64,000 nt of DNA, from contig NZ_JALKEV010000002.1 in the NCBI RefSeq assembly GCF_023017105.1, positions 248,001-312,000 on the forward strand. Reading direction: 5' to 3'. Below the pieces are notes generated by a model. The model had not been told where the DNA came from and did not search any database. It was given only the letters and a program-made list of their open reading frames with translations. This document shows, one piece after another, positions 29,171 through 38,628 of this stretch (position 1 is its first letter; each line of letters starts with the position of its first letter). Made by a program: the position numbers and the translations under genes. Origin of the DNA: Halalkalibacter sp. APA_J-10(15) (GTDB lineage: Bacteria; Bacillota; Bacilli; Bacillales; Bacillaceae_D).

Positions 29171-29184
29171 TTAAAACGTTTACA
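29171..29184 (-). promoter_or_regulatory. Possible CcpA (cre) site upstream of the sugar porter
   Basis: TGTAAACGTTTTAA on the minus strand matches the cre consensus except for one base near the end. It lies about 135 bp before the porter start. The rest of the 29039-29312 gap holds the promoter region with nothing else clear. Confidence 0.4.
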
Positions 29185-29312
29185 GACAATGTAACACAGA
29201 AAATTCACCTCAAAATCACAATCATCTGTACATTGTTGTTATTATCTAGACAAATTTGTAACGGTTTTCTTGCAACGTCGTTCCAAATTAATTGAAACGG
29301 ATTCCAACAGCT

Positions 29313-29357
29313 TAAGGGTACCAAAAAAGTTAAAAACCAAACTTTTTCAGTACCCTT
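29313..29357 (-). terminator. Terminator overlapping the response regulator stop
   Basis: Arms AAGGGTACTGAAAAAGT and ACTTTTTTGGTACCCTT on the minus strand; the gene's TGA stop is inside the first arm. Same core as the hairpins at 7707 and 8626. Confidence 0.7.
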
Positions 29358-30918
29358 GATACTTCCCTCTATACTCTCTCGGACTCATGCCTGTTTCCTT
29401 TTTAAATACGCGACTAAAATAATTCGGATCCTTATAGCCGATTGTCAAGGCAATTTCCTTTAATGGCGTTTTCCCGTCTAACAATAAGTCCTTAGCCTTA
29501 TTCATTCTCGTCTGCGTAACATATTCTATAAACTTCAGCTGAAAATGCTCTTTAAAAAGCTTGCTTAAGTAATAAGAACTCAAGCCTACTCTTTCAGCTG
29601 CCTCTTCTAACGTAACGGCTTTATGATAGTGATCATCAATATACTCTTTCGCTTGTACGAGTAAACGATCGACACCGGACGTCCGCCATTCTCCTAACCG
29701 TTCAATTATGACGAGCAAATGCGTCTTCGCGCGCTCCTTAATTTGTCTAGCTGTTTCTAATTGTTCAAAGCTCATCTGAACATCTTCGTCAAAGCCAAGC
29801 TCATTCATCGCTCGCGCTAACACGGAAAAGAAGTTTTCGATCGCCTTTTTTATCAATTCAACCTTTGCATGAGACGCTTGTTGAATGAGCTGAAAATACG
29901 TATCAAACAGCTGCATTCCTTGCTGACTATCTCCTGTTTTAACTGCATGCACAAGCTCCTTCTCTACTTCAAACGGAACCAGCTCTTTTCGCTGCTTACG
30001 CAAATGACGGTTATAGACCATATAGGCGGCACGTTCATGATGATAGACCAGTTCCAAAGCGTAGATCGCTTCTTCATAGGATTGTGAAAAATGTTGAACA
30101 TCTGATACAATCGATCCGATTCCTGCCAACAGACGACAGCCCTCTAGTTGTTTTTGCACCTGATGAATAATCGTTCCTGCTATATCCTGCCTTAGCTTCT
30201 CCTTCGCTTCATCTTCCGCAGTTAATAAAATAAAGCTTGGCACTTGAAACCCCGTTAATGGTCCGACAAGTGCAGAAATACCCTCTTGATCCATTGCCTG
30301 TTTCAACACTTTATACCAGCGACTCTTCTCTTGCCTATTAGGGTGAAGCTCCTCAGAATCAAATGAAAAAACAACGACAAAGCCTTGCTTTTGATCAAGA
30401 TCGAGCCACTTTTGCCAATCCTTCTGCTCGAACTCATGAACATGATCGAGCATTAATGAAACGATTAGTTCCATTTCGATAAAGGAAGCGAATCTCTCTA
30501 GCCGTTGATTCAGCTCTAACACTTCACTCCCTTGCCTTCTTTCCTCCTCAATCTCTGCCACCATTCGATCGAAGGCCTCAAGCACTTCAGACACTCTACT
30601 TGGCTTCAGCAAATATTCCTTAATACCAAACTTCATCGCTTGGCGTGCATAATCGAACATATCAAAGGCAGACACCATAATACATTTCACATTTGGCTCG
30701 ATAGCGAGAATTTGCTCAATGGCTTGAAGACCATCAAGCTGGGGCATTTTTATATCCATAAAAATCAAGTCTGGCTTCGTATCTCGTGCAAGCTCAACCG
30801 CCTGCTTACCATTTTGCGCTTGTGCTACCACTTCAAATCCTGACCGATTCTTTGATAGCATAAGCTCCAAGCCTTCTCGCTCAAGCGACTCATCATCTAC
30901 TAGCATAACCTTTATCAA
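29347..30918 (-). CDS. AraC-type response regulator (AraT/YesN-like)
   Basis: 523 residues. N-terminal receiver (about 1-120) with phosphoacceptor Asp in PDLIFMDIKMPQ and Lys in YLLKPSR. A long middle region with a PucR/GGDEF-like fold is followed by a C-terminal AraC helix-turn-helix pair (about 420-520; SSYYLSKLFKEHF and IGYKDPNYFSRVFKK). It overlaps the sensor kinase gene by 4 bases. With the kinase and the sugar-binding protein it forms a three-component system like AraPST of Geobacillus or XylFII-LytS-YesN of clostridia; the downstream sugar porter is the probable target. Confidence 0.88.
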   Translation of the reverse strand: MIKVMLVDDESLEREGLELMLSKNRSGFEVVAQAQNGKQAVELARDTKPDLIFMDIKMPQLDGLQAIEQILAIEPNVKCIMVSAFDMFDYARQAMKFGIKEYLLKPSRVSEVLEAFDRMVAEIEEERRQGSEVLELNQRLERFASFIEMELIVSLMLDHVHEFEQKDWQKWLDLDQKQGFVVVFSFDSEELHPNRQEKSRWYKVLKQAMDQEGISALVGPLTGFQVPSFILLTAEDEAKEKLRQDIAGTIIHQVQKQLEGCRLLAGIGSIVSDVQHFSQSYEEAIYALELVYHHERAAYMVYNRHLRKQRKELVPFEVEKELVHAVKTGDSQQGMQLFDTYFQLIQQASHAKVELIKKAIENFFSVLARAMNELGFDEDVQMSFEQLETARQIKERAKTHLLVIIERLGEWRTSGVDRLLVQAKEYIDDHYHKAVTLEEAAERVGLSSYYLSKLFKEHFQLKFIEYVTQTRMNKAKDLLLDGKTPLKEIALTIGYKDPNYFSRVFKKETGMSPREYRGKYQGY

Positions 30919-32339
30919 TGTCTGTCTCCTCTCTCCTGTTTGGTTACGTAAATCTTTACCGTTGTGCCACTTCCAAGCTCAGAGTCAATATGAAGCTGAC
31001 TTTCCTTATCAAACAACTTCAACCTAGTCATGACGTTTCTCATCCCGATACCGGTCGAATGGCCAGAGCCTCCCTTACTGCTAGCGCGAGTATCCAATAA
31101 CCGATTAATCGTTTCCTGATCCATCCCGACACCATTATCCTTAATTTCAATACAAACCTTCTCATTCTCCTCTCGAATCGATAAGACAATATGAGCGCCT
31201 TCGCTCATCTCTTCAATTCCATGCATAAAGGCATTCTCAATGATAGGCTGTAGTGTTAAGCATGGAATAGGTGTCGATAAGCACGCTGGGTCGACATCCT
31301 CTTCAAACGTCACCCGATCACCAAAGCGCGTCCTCTGAATAAAAAAGTATTCCTTTACAATTCGAACTTCATCCTTCAATACCGTCTCTCGATCCAAGTT
31401 GCCAATATTATAACGCAGCAACGTCGACACCGATGAGATCAAATCACTTGTCCGCTCTGCCCCTTCAATATAGGCCGTTTTCGAAATGGAATTAAGCGTA
31501 TTAAAAAGAAAATGAGGGTTAATTTGATTTTGTAAGCTTTTCAGTTCCATTTCTTTAAGTGACTGCGCTAGCCGCGCTTTCTCTTCGATATCTGTTACAG
31601 ATTGGAGAATGTTCCTTTTCATTTCATTGAACGTCTTCGTCAAAAACCACAGCTCGTCCTTTCTTGCTACAACGACATCCTCCCCTGAATAATTCCCCCC
31701 AGAAATGCGCTGTGCTGCCTTCGTTAAACGTCCGATCGTCCTCGTAATGCCATCGGAGAACCATAAGGCAAACAAGACACTCAATAGAATAATTGAACCA
31801 ACAATCGCCGTCCCCATTTTTTCTGTATAAGAGATTTTTGCTTCCGTTAATAGCGATAACTGTTTATAATCTGTCAATTCATCATTAATCAATTCAAGCG
31901 TCTGTTCATGAATATAACTCGCGATGATTTCTGCTTCATTTAACGAGAATGAATATTGCTGGACATCTCGGCGCTCGACACCTTCAACCGTTTGATCTGT
32001 CTGTTCAAGAAAGCTACTAAGCAAATTCAAATAGTTCTTCTTAGCAATTCCATCCTTTTCTGCCCTCTGAAACTCCTGCTGCAAGCGAAGGAGCTGGATT
32101 TGATTTTCTTCATAATAAGAATGGTTTTGCGGTAATGGTTCATGAACATAGATTTGTAGTGATTGAAACGTCTCACTCGTCATTCTAGTCAGTTCATTAA
32201 GCAATAGAAGCTGTTCAACACTTTCATCATTCAACTCCAGCACCCGCTGATGACTTTGCTCACGAACGAAAAAGACGAGGACAACCAACAATAATAGCGC
32301 GACAAAATAAATGAGTAGCTTCGATCGAATCTTGATCAT
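30915..32339 (-). CDS. Sensor histidine kinase, YesM/LytS type (AraS-like)
   Basis: 474 residues. Membrane helix at about 8-25, extracytoplasmic region to about 175, second helix (about 177-195), HAMP (about 195-250), then the His_kinase domain with QINPHFLFNTLN (phospho-His) and the ATPase region ENAFMHGIEEM with DNGVGMD. Genes overlap by 4 bases on both sides, so the three are translated together. The sensor loop is short, which suits signal input from the adjacent membrane-anchored sugar-binding protein. Confidence 0.88.
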   Translation of the reverse strand: MIKIRSKLLIYFVALLLLVVLVFFVREQSHQRVLELNDESVEQLLLLNELTRMTSETFQSLQIYVHEPLPQNHSYYEENQIQLLRLQQEFQRAEKDGIAKKNYLNLLSSFLEQTDQTVEGVERRDVQQYSFSLNEAEIIASYIHEQTLELINDELTDYKQLSLLTEAKISYTEKMGTAIVGSIILLSVLFALWFSDGITRTIGRLTKAAQRISGGNYSGEDVVVARKDELWFLTKTFNEMKRNILQSVTDIEEKARLAQSLKEMELKSLQNQINPHFLFNTLNSISKTAYIEGAERTSDLISSVSTLLRYNIGNLDRETVLKDEVRIVKEYFFIQRTRFGDRVTFEEDVDPACLSTPIPCLTLQPIIENAFMHGIEEMSEGAHIVLSIREENEKVCIEIKDNGVGMDQETINRLLDTRASSKGGSGHSTGIGMRNVMTRLKLFDKESQLHIDSELGSGTTVKIYVTKQERGDRH

Positions 32340-33337
32340 AGCGACTCACCCTTTTCACGCTTCCAGCTATCTACGTTCGACTTTCGGATAATGGATACAT
32401 CTGTATGATAAATCTCGTCCACCACGTCCCCTTGAATAAGATCAAGCATCATCTCAATGCTTCTGTAGCCCATTTCAAATGGCTGCTGCTCGACAATCGT
32501 ATCCAACTCCCCCGTTTCGAGTAATTGAAGGTTTTCTTCCAATGGGTCAAACGTCATCACATATAAGCTCTCCTGTTTCTGAAGCGTCTTAGCTGCTGCA
32601 ACGATTCCTATGCCATCCCACGAGCTCGTCCCAATCATCGCCGTAATTTCATCGTGCTCACTTAACATCGTGTACGCCTTCTCCTCAGCCTCCACTCTCG
32701 TAATGTTCGATTCTTCCACCGCTACAATGTCAATCCCGTCAACCCTCTCAATTGTATCCTTGAACCCTTGAACACGTAGCTGATGATGCGTATTGTCAAA
32801 ACTACCCGTAATCATTCCTATCGTCGCCTGTCCGTTCGTATCTTCAATTAATGCTTCCCCGGCTAATTGACCAGCTACATAATTATCCGTACCAATATAA
32901 GCATCACGTAAGCTCTTAGGTGAGTCTGTATCAATTGTCATCACAGGAATTCCTTCACTCACTGCTTGATTAATCAACGGTGTGAACGACTCATTTAACG
33001 CTTGCACAATAATCCCGTCAACCTTCGCCTTAATCGCCATGTCTAACAGCTTCAGCTGCTCCTCCGGATTCGAACGACTAGGCCCTTTATACTCTACAAA
33101 CACATCATAATGCTCCTCGGTCTGCTTCGCCCCTTCTCCAACTAAGCGCCAATAATCATGATTCATCTCTTCACCAATCAAAACAAAATGATACGTTGGC
33201 AGCGAAGGATCCGAAGCCACCCCATCATGAATTCTATGTTCATACATTTGCACTTGTTGATAATAATAAAAAGAAAAGCCAATCGCTACAACAAGCAGCG
33301 ATAATAAGACATAATAATGAATAGGTATCCGACTCAT
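32336..33337 (-). CDS. Membrane-anchored sugar-binding sensor protein (AraP-like)
   Basis: 333 residues. One uncleaved N-terminal helix (about 7-25) anchors a type I periplasmic binding domain like RbsB/XylF: FVLIGEEMNHDYW, KVDGIIVQALN, GIPVMTIDTDSP, YIGTDNYVAGQLAGE, QGFKDTI. Such proteins in front of a LytS-like kinase act as the ligand sensor, not as a transporter part. No permease or ATPase is nearby. The ATG at 33337 follows GGAGGG; the ORF extends upstream without support. Confidence 0.82.
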   Translation of the reverse strand: MSRIPIHYYVLLSLLVVAIGFSFYYYQQVQMYEHRIHDGVASDPSLPTYHFVLIGEEMNHDYWRLVGEGAKQTEEHYDVFVEYKGPSRSNPEEQLKLLDMAIKAKVDGIIVQALNESFTPLINQAVSEGIPVMTIDTDSPKSLRDAYIGTDNYVAGQLAGEALIEDTNGQATIGMITGSFDNTHHQLRVQGFKDTIERVDGIDIVAVEESNITRVEAEEKAYTMLSEHDEITAMIGTSSWDGIGIVAAAKTLQKQESLYVMTFDPLEENLQLLETGELDTIVEQQPFEMGYRSIEMMLDLIQGDVVDEIYHTDVSIIRKSNVDSWKREKGESL

Positions 33338-33460
33338 GTTGCCCTCCTGCTCAATCCTATAATAAGTAGATGATTGTATGTTACGCTTATTAATGGAATG
33401 AATCAAATGTTTCGTTGCTTCATGGGGCACATTATCTAATAGTCACATACAATTAAAGAG

Positions 33461-33498
33461 TCATTCCAAGAGGGAAGCCCTCCCTTTTGGAATCATCT
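33461..33498 (+). promoter_or_regulatory. Inverted repeat in the yhfI leader
   Basis: CATTCCAAGAGGGA pairs with TCCCTTTTGGAATCA just before the AAAGGAG of the hydrolase gene. No T run follows directly, so this is more likely a leader hairpin or operator than a terminator. Confidence 0.4.
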
Positions 33499-33515
33499 CT
33501 TAAAGGAGAAAACGT

Positions 33516-34262
33516 ATGAAAGTCACCATCATCGGATTTTGGGGTGCATATCCTGAGAAAAACGCCGCAACGTCCTGCTACTTACTAGAACAAAATGATT
33601 TCCATTTACTTATTGATTGTGGAAGTGGAGCCTTAGCTCAATTACAAAACTACTTACCTTTGCACAGCTTAGACGGGCTCATACTCTCCCACTATCATCA
33701 TGACCACATAGCTGATATCGGGAGCTTGCAGTACAGTATGTTAATAAACAACCAATTACACAAGTCATCTACTCTCTTTCCGATCTATGGACACAATAAG
33801 AACAAAGATGCGTTCAAATCGTTACATTTTCGCGATGTGACAGAAGGTCGTATTATTGAAGAAAACAAGCCTGTTCAGATTGGACCATGGCATGTGACCT
33901 TCTGCAAAACCGAGCACTCTGCCTATTGCTTAGCTATGAAATTTCTAGACCCAGCAACAGGAAAACAATTCGTCTACACAGCCGATACGTATTGGTGTGA
34001 TGAACTTGTCCCATTTGCAACAGGTGCCGATCTCCTCATATGTGAAGCTTCCTTATATGAAGAAACGCATGCAGCCAAAACAGGGCATATGACCCCTGCA
34101 CTCGCAGCAGAACTGGCACGAGAAGCGAATGTACAAACGTTAGTGCTCACCCACCTGCCTCATTTCGGCGACCATCAAGATTTAGTAAAAGAAGCGAAGC
34201 AAGGATTTGATGGCGAGGTCATACTCGCAAAGGCTGGGTTGTCTTTTTCATTAGGTTCATAA
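33516..34262 (+). CDS. yhfI: MBL-fold hydrolase, YhfI-like (RNase Z family)
   Basis: 248 residues with the metallo-beta-lactamase metal motif SHYHHDH (about residue 59), the acidic ligand in YTADTY, and His ligands in TEHS and THLPHF. It has the size and pattern of B. subtilis YhfI, an uncharacterised RNase-Z-like cytoplasmic hydrolase. AAAGGAG precedes the ATG. It is divergent from the sensor operon. Confidence 0.85.
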   Translation: MKVTIIGFWGAYPEKNAATSCYLLEQNDFHLLIDCGSGALAQLQNYLPLHSLDGLILSHYHHDHIADIGSLQYSMLINNQLHKSSTLFPIYGHNKNKDAFKSLHFRDVTEGRIIEENKPVQIGPWHVTFCKTEHSAYCLAMKFLDPATGKQFVYTADTYWCDELVPFATGADLLICEASLYEETHAAKTGHMTPALAAELAREANVQTLVLTHLPHFGDHQDLVKEAKQGFDGEVILAKAGLSFSLGS

Positions 34263-34313
34263 GTGGATGCAGTGCCTTCCAAAGAGGGTGTCCATTGCCA
34301 AACTCCGTCTAAT

Positions 34314-34363
34314 CGGAACCTCATTCTAGCTTGTTTCTTCTGTATAGTGGAATAAGGTTCCAT
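34314..34363. repeat. Paired GGAAC...TTCC motifs, locus 2
   Basis: One forward copy CGGAACCTCATTCTAGC and one inverted copy AGTGGAATAAGGTTCC, both slightly degenerate, between convergent genes. Same family as 25462-25639 and 40784-40962. It may act as the end of both flanking units. Confidence 0.6.
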
Positions 34364-34372
34364 GTCTCAACA

Positions 34373-34717
34373 TTAGCTACTAGTAGAGTGCCCTGCTTCG
34401 GTGAACTGATTATCGTAAATCTTCATCCACCTCTCCTTTTGCTCATATAAAAAAATAAATAAAACAATTTGTCCGACAATAAATAAGAATACACCTAAAA
34501 CAAGTCCCCCAATTAATTCGAACCGACTTACATTCGATGCAAGCTGAAACCAGCTACTAATAGCCATCACACTTAAGATAACATGTAGACAAGCTGCAAT
34601 CGTCGAATGAATCTCAAATTTCCCCGTATTTCGAATCATAAATGATCCATAACACCCACTAACGAAGACAGCTAATCCCATATTCATCATATACAGTACA
34701 AATGTTAGTTCAATCAT
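34373..34717 (-). CDS. Small membrane protein of unknown function
   Basis: 114 residues with three hydrophobic helices (about 3-25, 40-60 and 68-92) and a charged C-terminus. AGGGAG precedes the ATG. No family recognised. Confidence 0.6.
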   Translation of the reverse strand: MIELTFVLYMMNMGLAVFVSGCYGSFMIRNTGKFEIHSTIAACLHVILSVMAISSWFQLASNVSRFELIGGLVLGVFLFIVGQIVLFIFLYEQKERWMKIYDNQFTEAGHSTSS

Positions 34718-35048
34718 GCTTCAATCTCCCTTCAACGAATGAATCCCTACCCTTTGCTAAAAAAGTCATTCGTTCATTTGTATGCACGACAAGCCGAGAC
34801 CATAACTAAAACAGCTTGTCTTAGAAGCGTCGCACGCAACCAACGTTCTTCCATATAGCTACTTTCATCTTCCCTGATTAGGCTTATGACAAACTTGTGA
34901 ATGACATCTTTCAAATGATTTTTTTCAAGGTACAAATAGAACATGTTATGTCTTGTAGATTAATCATGTAAGTAGTTAAAGGAATTCAATTATTATGATC
35001 GAATACTATTTATACGTAAGTTAGTAGTCATTATAGTGTGTGGCATTT
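34718..35048. other. Gap without a gene
   Basis: About 330 bp of AT-rich sequence. It should hold the promoters for the membrane protein (minus) and the phosphotransferase unit (plus). I see no convincing hairpin or coding frame. Confidence 0.5.
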
Positions 35049-35177
35049 ATGCTTAAGCAAGGAATAAAGAAACATATTACGAGGGTTCTGTATAAGTTTA
35101 GAAATCGGAATCCCAATGTGTATTCATATATTGATCCTAGAGTAGCTGTTTTAGGAATAGTTAGGAGGAATAGTTGA
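35049..35177 (+). CDS. Possible 42-residue ORF coupled to the phosphotransferase
   Basis: ATG at 35049; reads MLKQGIKKHITRVLYKFRN and then NPNVYSYIDPRVAVLGIV. The TGA shares a base with the next ATG (TGATG). YIDPRVAVLG recalls the start of hexapeptide-repeat acyltransferases (YIDPxAxxLG), so it may be a truncated acyltransferase. No clear RBS. Confidence 0.3.
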   Translation: MLKQGIKKHITRVLYKFRNRNPNVYSYIDPRVAVLGIVRRNS

Positions 35178-35969
35178 TGGCAAACCATGATAAAGAAGAA
35201 TTACTAACGGGAGGAAATGTCTCTAACGTTTATCGTTCAGGAGATACAGTGCGACGAGAATTAAAGCGAGATAGTATGAAAATTCATCATTTATTAAAGC
35301 ATTTAGAGAACAAAGGTTACCATTATGCACCAAAGTTTTTGGGTATTGATGAAAAGGGAAGAGAGGTATTATCATTTATTGAAGGTGAAGCTGGGAATGA
35401 CCCTTTAAAAGCGTACATGTGGTCTGATCAGGCTCTGGAAGAAATCGCGAAAATGCTACGACTTTACCATGACGCTGTAAGTGATTTTCCATTATCAGAT
35501 GATTGGCAGCCGATAGATAAAACTCCACCCCATTTCGAGGTGTTATGCCACAATGACTTTGCTAGATACAACATTATTTTTAATCATGAAAGACCTATTG
35601 GCATTATTGACTTTGATGTTGCAGGTCCTGGTCCAAGACTTTGGGACATCGCTTATACACTTTATACATGTGTCCCCTTAAGTAGGTTTTATCTGTCTGA
35701 AGCAGGTGAAAAGGTTTATTATGAAACGTCACAGCATGCAAACCGTGTAAAAACAAAGAGTTCAACTGTTTTTTGAATCTTATGGTGAGACAAGGAAAGA
35801 GAATGATTTGGAAATGGTATTATTACGACTAGAAGGTTTATGTCAAACAATTGAAAGGAAAGCCGCTGAAGGCGATATCGCCTTTCAAAAGATGATCGAA
35901 GAAGGACAACTTGAACATTACCGAAACGATATAACGTTTATTCAAACGCATGGACGAGAGTGGATGTAA
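35177..35969 (+). pseudogene. Aminoglycoside-phosphotransferase-like gene with a frameshift
   Basis: The ATG follows TTAGGAGG. The kinase-like fold shows the catalytic loop LCHNDFARYNIIF (HxDxxxxN) and the metal Asp in GIIDFDVAGPGPRLWD. After QHANRV a run of five A shifts the frame; removing one A restores reading through KQRVQLFFESYGE to a stop at 35967. Full length would be about 263 residues, usual for APH/choline-kinase-like proteins. Broken gene, slippage site or sequencing error. Confidence 0.78.
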
Positions 35970-36201
35970 TCGTCGGCGTTGATTTCTTAGAGAGACTCAA
36001 CGCCTGTTGTAGAAGTTATTAGACCATGTCATAAATCTATTTTTCGAAAGATGATAAACCTCTTTCGAAGATAACTTTCCCGATATATATGAGTTTTTAT
36101 GGTCATTGAAAGATGGGATTATTCTATTTCGAGAGGTGTAATGATCAAAACTACGATGTTTCGAAGGCTGCGTGTCGAAACTCTCTCATTTCCTTACACG
36201 T

Positions 36202-36534
36202 CTACTGAAGCGCTCCATTAGAGATCTCATAATACACGAGTACATCTTGTCTTCGCATTCGGTTCATATAGTCTGAATAGTCCGACATGCTCTGGCCAAT
36301 CAAGTCATAGTATGTATCAATCATATCAATCGTACTGGCATGCTGGCGATTCATCGCACCTAGCATTCCTTCAATGACAGCTCCTTCTGACTGTTTTAAT
36401 TCCCCTTGAATGAAGCGTTTGAGCTCTTGGTGGTCGCTTCTCATTCGTAACAATTGCCGTTGAAAGGGACCCGATTTGTAGGTTAAGTCTTCATAGCTAT
36501 GAAAGGGTACATTCACTTTCATCGTTTTCAACAT
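36202..36534 (-). CDS. Small helical partner protein downstream of the lipase-like toxin
   Basis: 110 residues, no signal peptide, almost entirely helical, with a central helix pair around YKSGPFQRQLLRMRSDH and a Met-rich C-terminal helix (MSDYSDYMNRMRRQD). Size and helix content recall the small WXG100/Lap-type partners that type VII substrates need for secretion, but no WxG motif is present. It starts 17 bases after the toxin gene's stop. I chose the ATG after AAGGTG. The partner role is inferred from context. Confidence 0.55.
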   Translation of the reverse strand: MLKTMKVNVPFHSYEDLTYKSGPFQRQLLRMRSDHQELKRFIQGELKQSEGAVIEGMLGAMNRQHASTIDMIDTYYDLIGQSMSDYSDYMNRMRRQDVLVYYEISNGALQ

Positions 36535-36551
36535 GGTGGTTTTCACCTTCT

Positions 36552-38618
36552 CTATGCATATTTAAAAATGTTCGAAATATGTTCATCATGTTCAAACAAC
36601 GTCTCGATGGCTACTCTCATTTCTTCAATCAATGTCATCGTTTGCCTTAAGTCCTTTCGATATTGGTGAAAGAATTCCTCGAAAGGGTCTGTGATCGTTT
36701 GTGGCAAAGCCGGAATAAACTCTTGTACAGAAATTCTTCGTATGGAGTAGACTTGTGTCGCTTGCCCGAAGAATTGTCTTTGATACACATTCGGGTTCTG
36801 CTCCATTTGATGAATCTGCTGACGCAAACGCTGCTTCCTTCGCTCATCATCACCAAGTACGTCCCGTTCATACGTCTGCTGCATGCGCGTCAATTCCATT
36901 AATACGTTCGCGCAAACCTCTTTCCCTTTTTGGAAAATCCGAATCGAAGAGGAAATGTTCACATAGACTTCCTGTCCACCTGAGCGATTGGTTCGTCCAG
37001 TTTTACCTACTGCACCAAATAAATCCACATTCGCTAACTTATCTAACAGAGCCTCCGACGTTAAGCCATCATGAACATAGATCATGTCGTTCGATTCAGG
37101 ATCATACACTTTGTAAATATCCGAACCCGACTCTTTGCCCAAGTATGCAATAATATGATCCATCGTATGAGCCTCTGCACTCACATGAAAATAATCAACG
37201 ATTGTCGATGTATGTGTTTGGATGGTCGCCCAATCCTTATTTACTTTTTCTAATCTCTTGCCAAACGTTTCAAATTCAAAGAGGAAATCATCCAGTAAAA
37301 CCCCAATAGGGATAAACATCACATTCGTTTGATATAAGGTAAGCAGCTTATTCACATCTGAATGCATCCCGTTTAGTTCAGCCTCTAACGATTTAACGGC
37401 CTCCACTAACTCTTGCCCTTGCTCAAACGTGATAATTTCCTGTTCCACCATGACTTCCACGATATCTGGCAAATGTGTACGTAAATTCCTGACAAATGAA
37501 AGGACTTGTGGGATCGTTTCTTTTAACCGTTCAATTGTCGGTTTTAAAGAAAGAATTGTATGAAATGTTAACCTTGCAGATGCACCCACTCTGTCAACAA
37601 ATGATTGAAGCGTATAGGGAGTCTCCCTACTTCTTATCTCACGCAAATCACTAATAGCATCCATAAGCCCTGGCCGAATCCCCGTCATCTCACGAAAAAA
37701 ACCATCAAACCCTTCTTGATTGTAGACATCCGCATAATCAGACAAATACTCTTGAAACGCAAAGATCACCTCATCAGGAATCGCCGCAGCCACCTTCTCT
37801 ATCCCATCACGTCCATCAATCGTCGAGACGATCTCCGCTTCGCCAATATCCATAAACCCCGGCATTTTCAGCATGCCATACAGCATTTCCTCTTTAACAA
37901 TGAGGCGCTGAATAGACGATTCGTCCATACGAGATTTATAGTATTCCTCACCAAAGGCTACGAGTTCGTCTGGGGGGATGGTGTGGAGTTGAATAATGTC
38001 GTTTTCAATTCCGAATTTATTCATTATGTTAAGCATAAATTCTATATCTAGATTAGCAAGGTGATAAACACTAGGGTGAGCCGGATTAAACACATAAAGT
38101 TTATCAAAAATTCCTTTTGTTAATTGTGCATTCATAGAATTATTTCCACCTAAAGAGTGAGCTAAACCATAGCTTTCTAGAGGTGTTTTATTAGATATAT
38201 TTTTTCTAATTTGTTTTGAGACCTCCGTTTGGAAGTTCAAAGTATCTTGGTATTGAGCGTCACTTTGGCCAGCTCCTATACCCATAGCATTATATATCCA
38301 GTCTTTTGATTTCCAACTATCTTTTTCAGACTTCTCACTCCCTCTTACTATCGTATACATTTGATTAATTCCTTTAATTTCATCATAAAAGTGAATAACA
38401 GTCCCATCAAAACCCGAATATACACCACTATTTTTTATACCGTCAATATCATCAGAATGATAGATTGTAATATTTTCAGGTGGTGCCTTGCCTTCTTCTT
38501 CAAGGATTAGCCTTCTCACTTCAGATTCCGTTACATCATCATATTCTAACCTAACAATCCTCGCACGGAGTAAATTTGAATTGAGTACTTCGTTATTGTC
38601 CATTTCTCTCAGCCCCAC
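36552..38618 (-). CDS. Lipase-domain protein with long helical C-terminus (DUF6792-like), candidate type VII toxin
   Basis: About 688 residues. The N-terminal 270 resemble an alpha/beta-hydrolase of the DUF6792 kind: GYDGTV-like stretch (SGFDGTVIHFYDE), TIVRGSE, and nucleophile elbow YGLAHSLGGNN. The first elbow residue is Ala, as in B. subtilis LipA. The following 400 residues are helical and coiled-coil rich. There is no signal peptide. Lipase first, helical targeting domain last is the reverse arrangement known from the staphylococcal type VII lipase TslA. Two lipoprotein genes upstream and a small helical gene downstream fit immunity and partner roles. Start is GTG 38618 or ATG 38603; neither has a strong RBS. 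Confidence 0.7.
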   Translation of the reverse strand: MGLREMDNNEVLNSNLLRARIVRLEYDDVTESEVRRLILEEEGKAPPENITIYHSDDIDGIKNSGVYSGFDGTVIHFYDEIKGINQMYTIVRGSEKSEKDSWKSKDWIYNAMGIGAGQSDAQYQDTLNFQTEVSKQIRKNISNKTPLESYGLAHSLGGNNSMNAQLTKGIFDKLYVFNPAHPSVYHLANLDIEFMLNIMNKFGIENDIIQLHTIPPDELVAFGEEYYKSRMDESSIQRLIVKEEMLYGMLKMPGFMDIGEAEIVSTIDGRDGIEKVAAAIPDEVIFAFQEYLSDYADVYNQEGFDGFFREMTGIRPGLMDAISDLREIRSRETPYTLQSFVDRVGASARLTFHTILSLKPTIERLKETIPQVLSFVRNLRTHLPDIVEVMVEQEIITFEQGQELVEAVKSLEAELNGMHSDVNKLLTLYQTNVMFIPIGVLLDDFLFEFETFGKRLEKVNKDWATIQTHTSTIVDYFHVSAEAHTMDHIIAYLGKESGSDIYKVYDPESNDMIYVHDGLTSEALLDKLANVDLFGAVGKTGRTNRSGGQEVYVNISSSIRIFQKGKEVCANVLMELTRMQQTYERDVLGDDERRKQRLRQQIHQMEQNPNVYQRQFFGQATQVYSIRRISVQEFIPALPQTITDPFEEFFHQYRKDLRQTMTLIEEMRVAIETLFEHDEHISNIFKYA

Positions 38619-38628
38619 AACTCTCTAT

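Noticed and set aside
36552-38618. Classical LXG toxin
   Set aside because: No N-terminal LXG helical domain; the N-terminus is hydrolase-like and the helical part is C-terminal.
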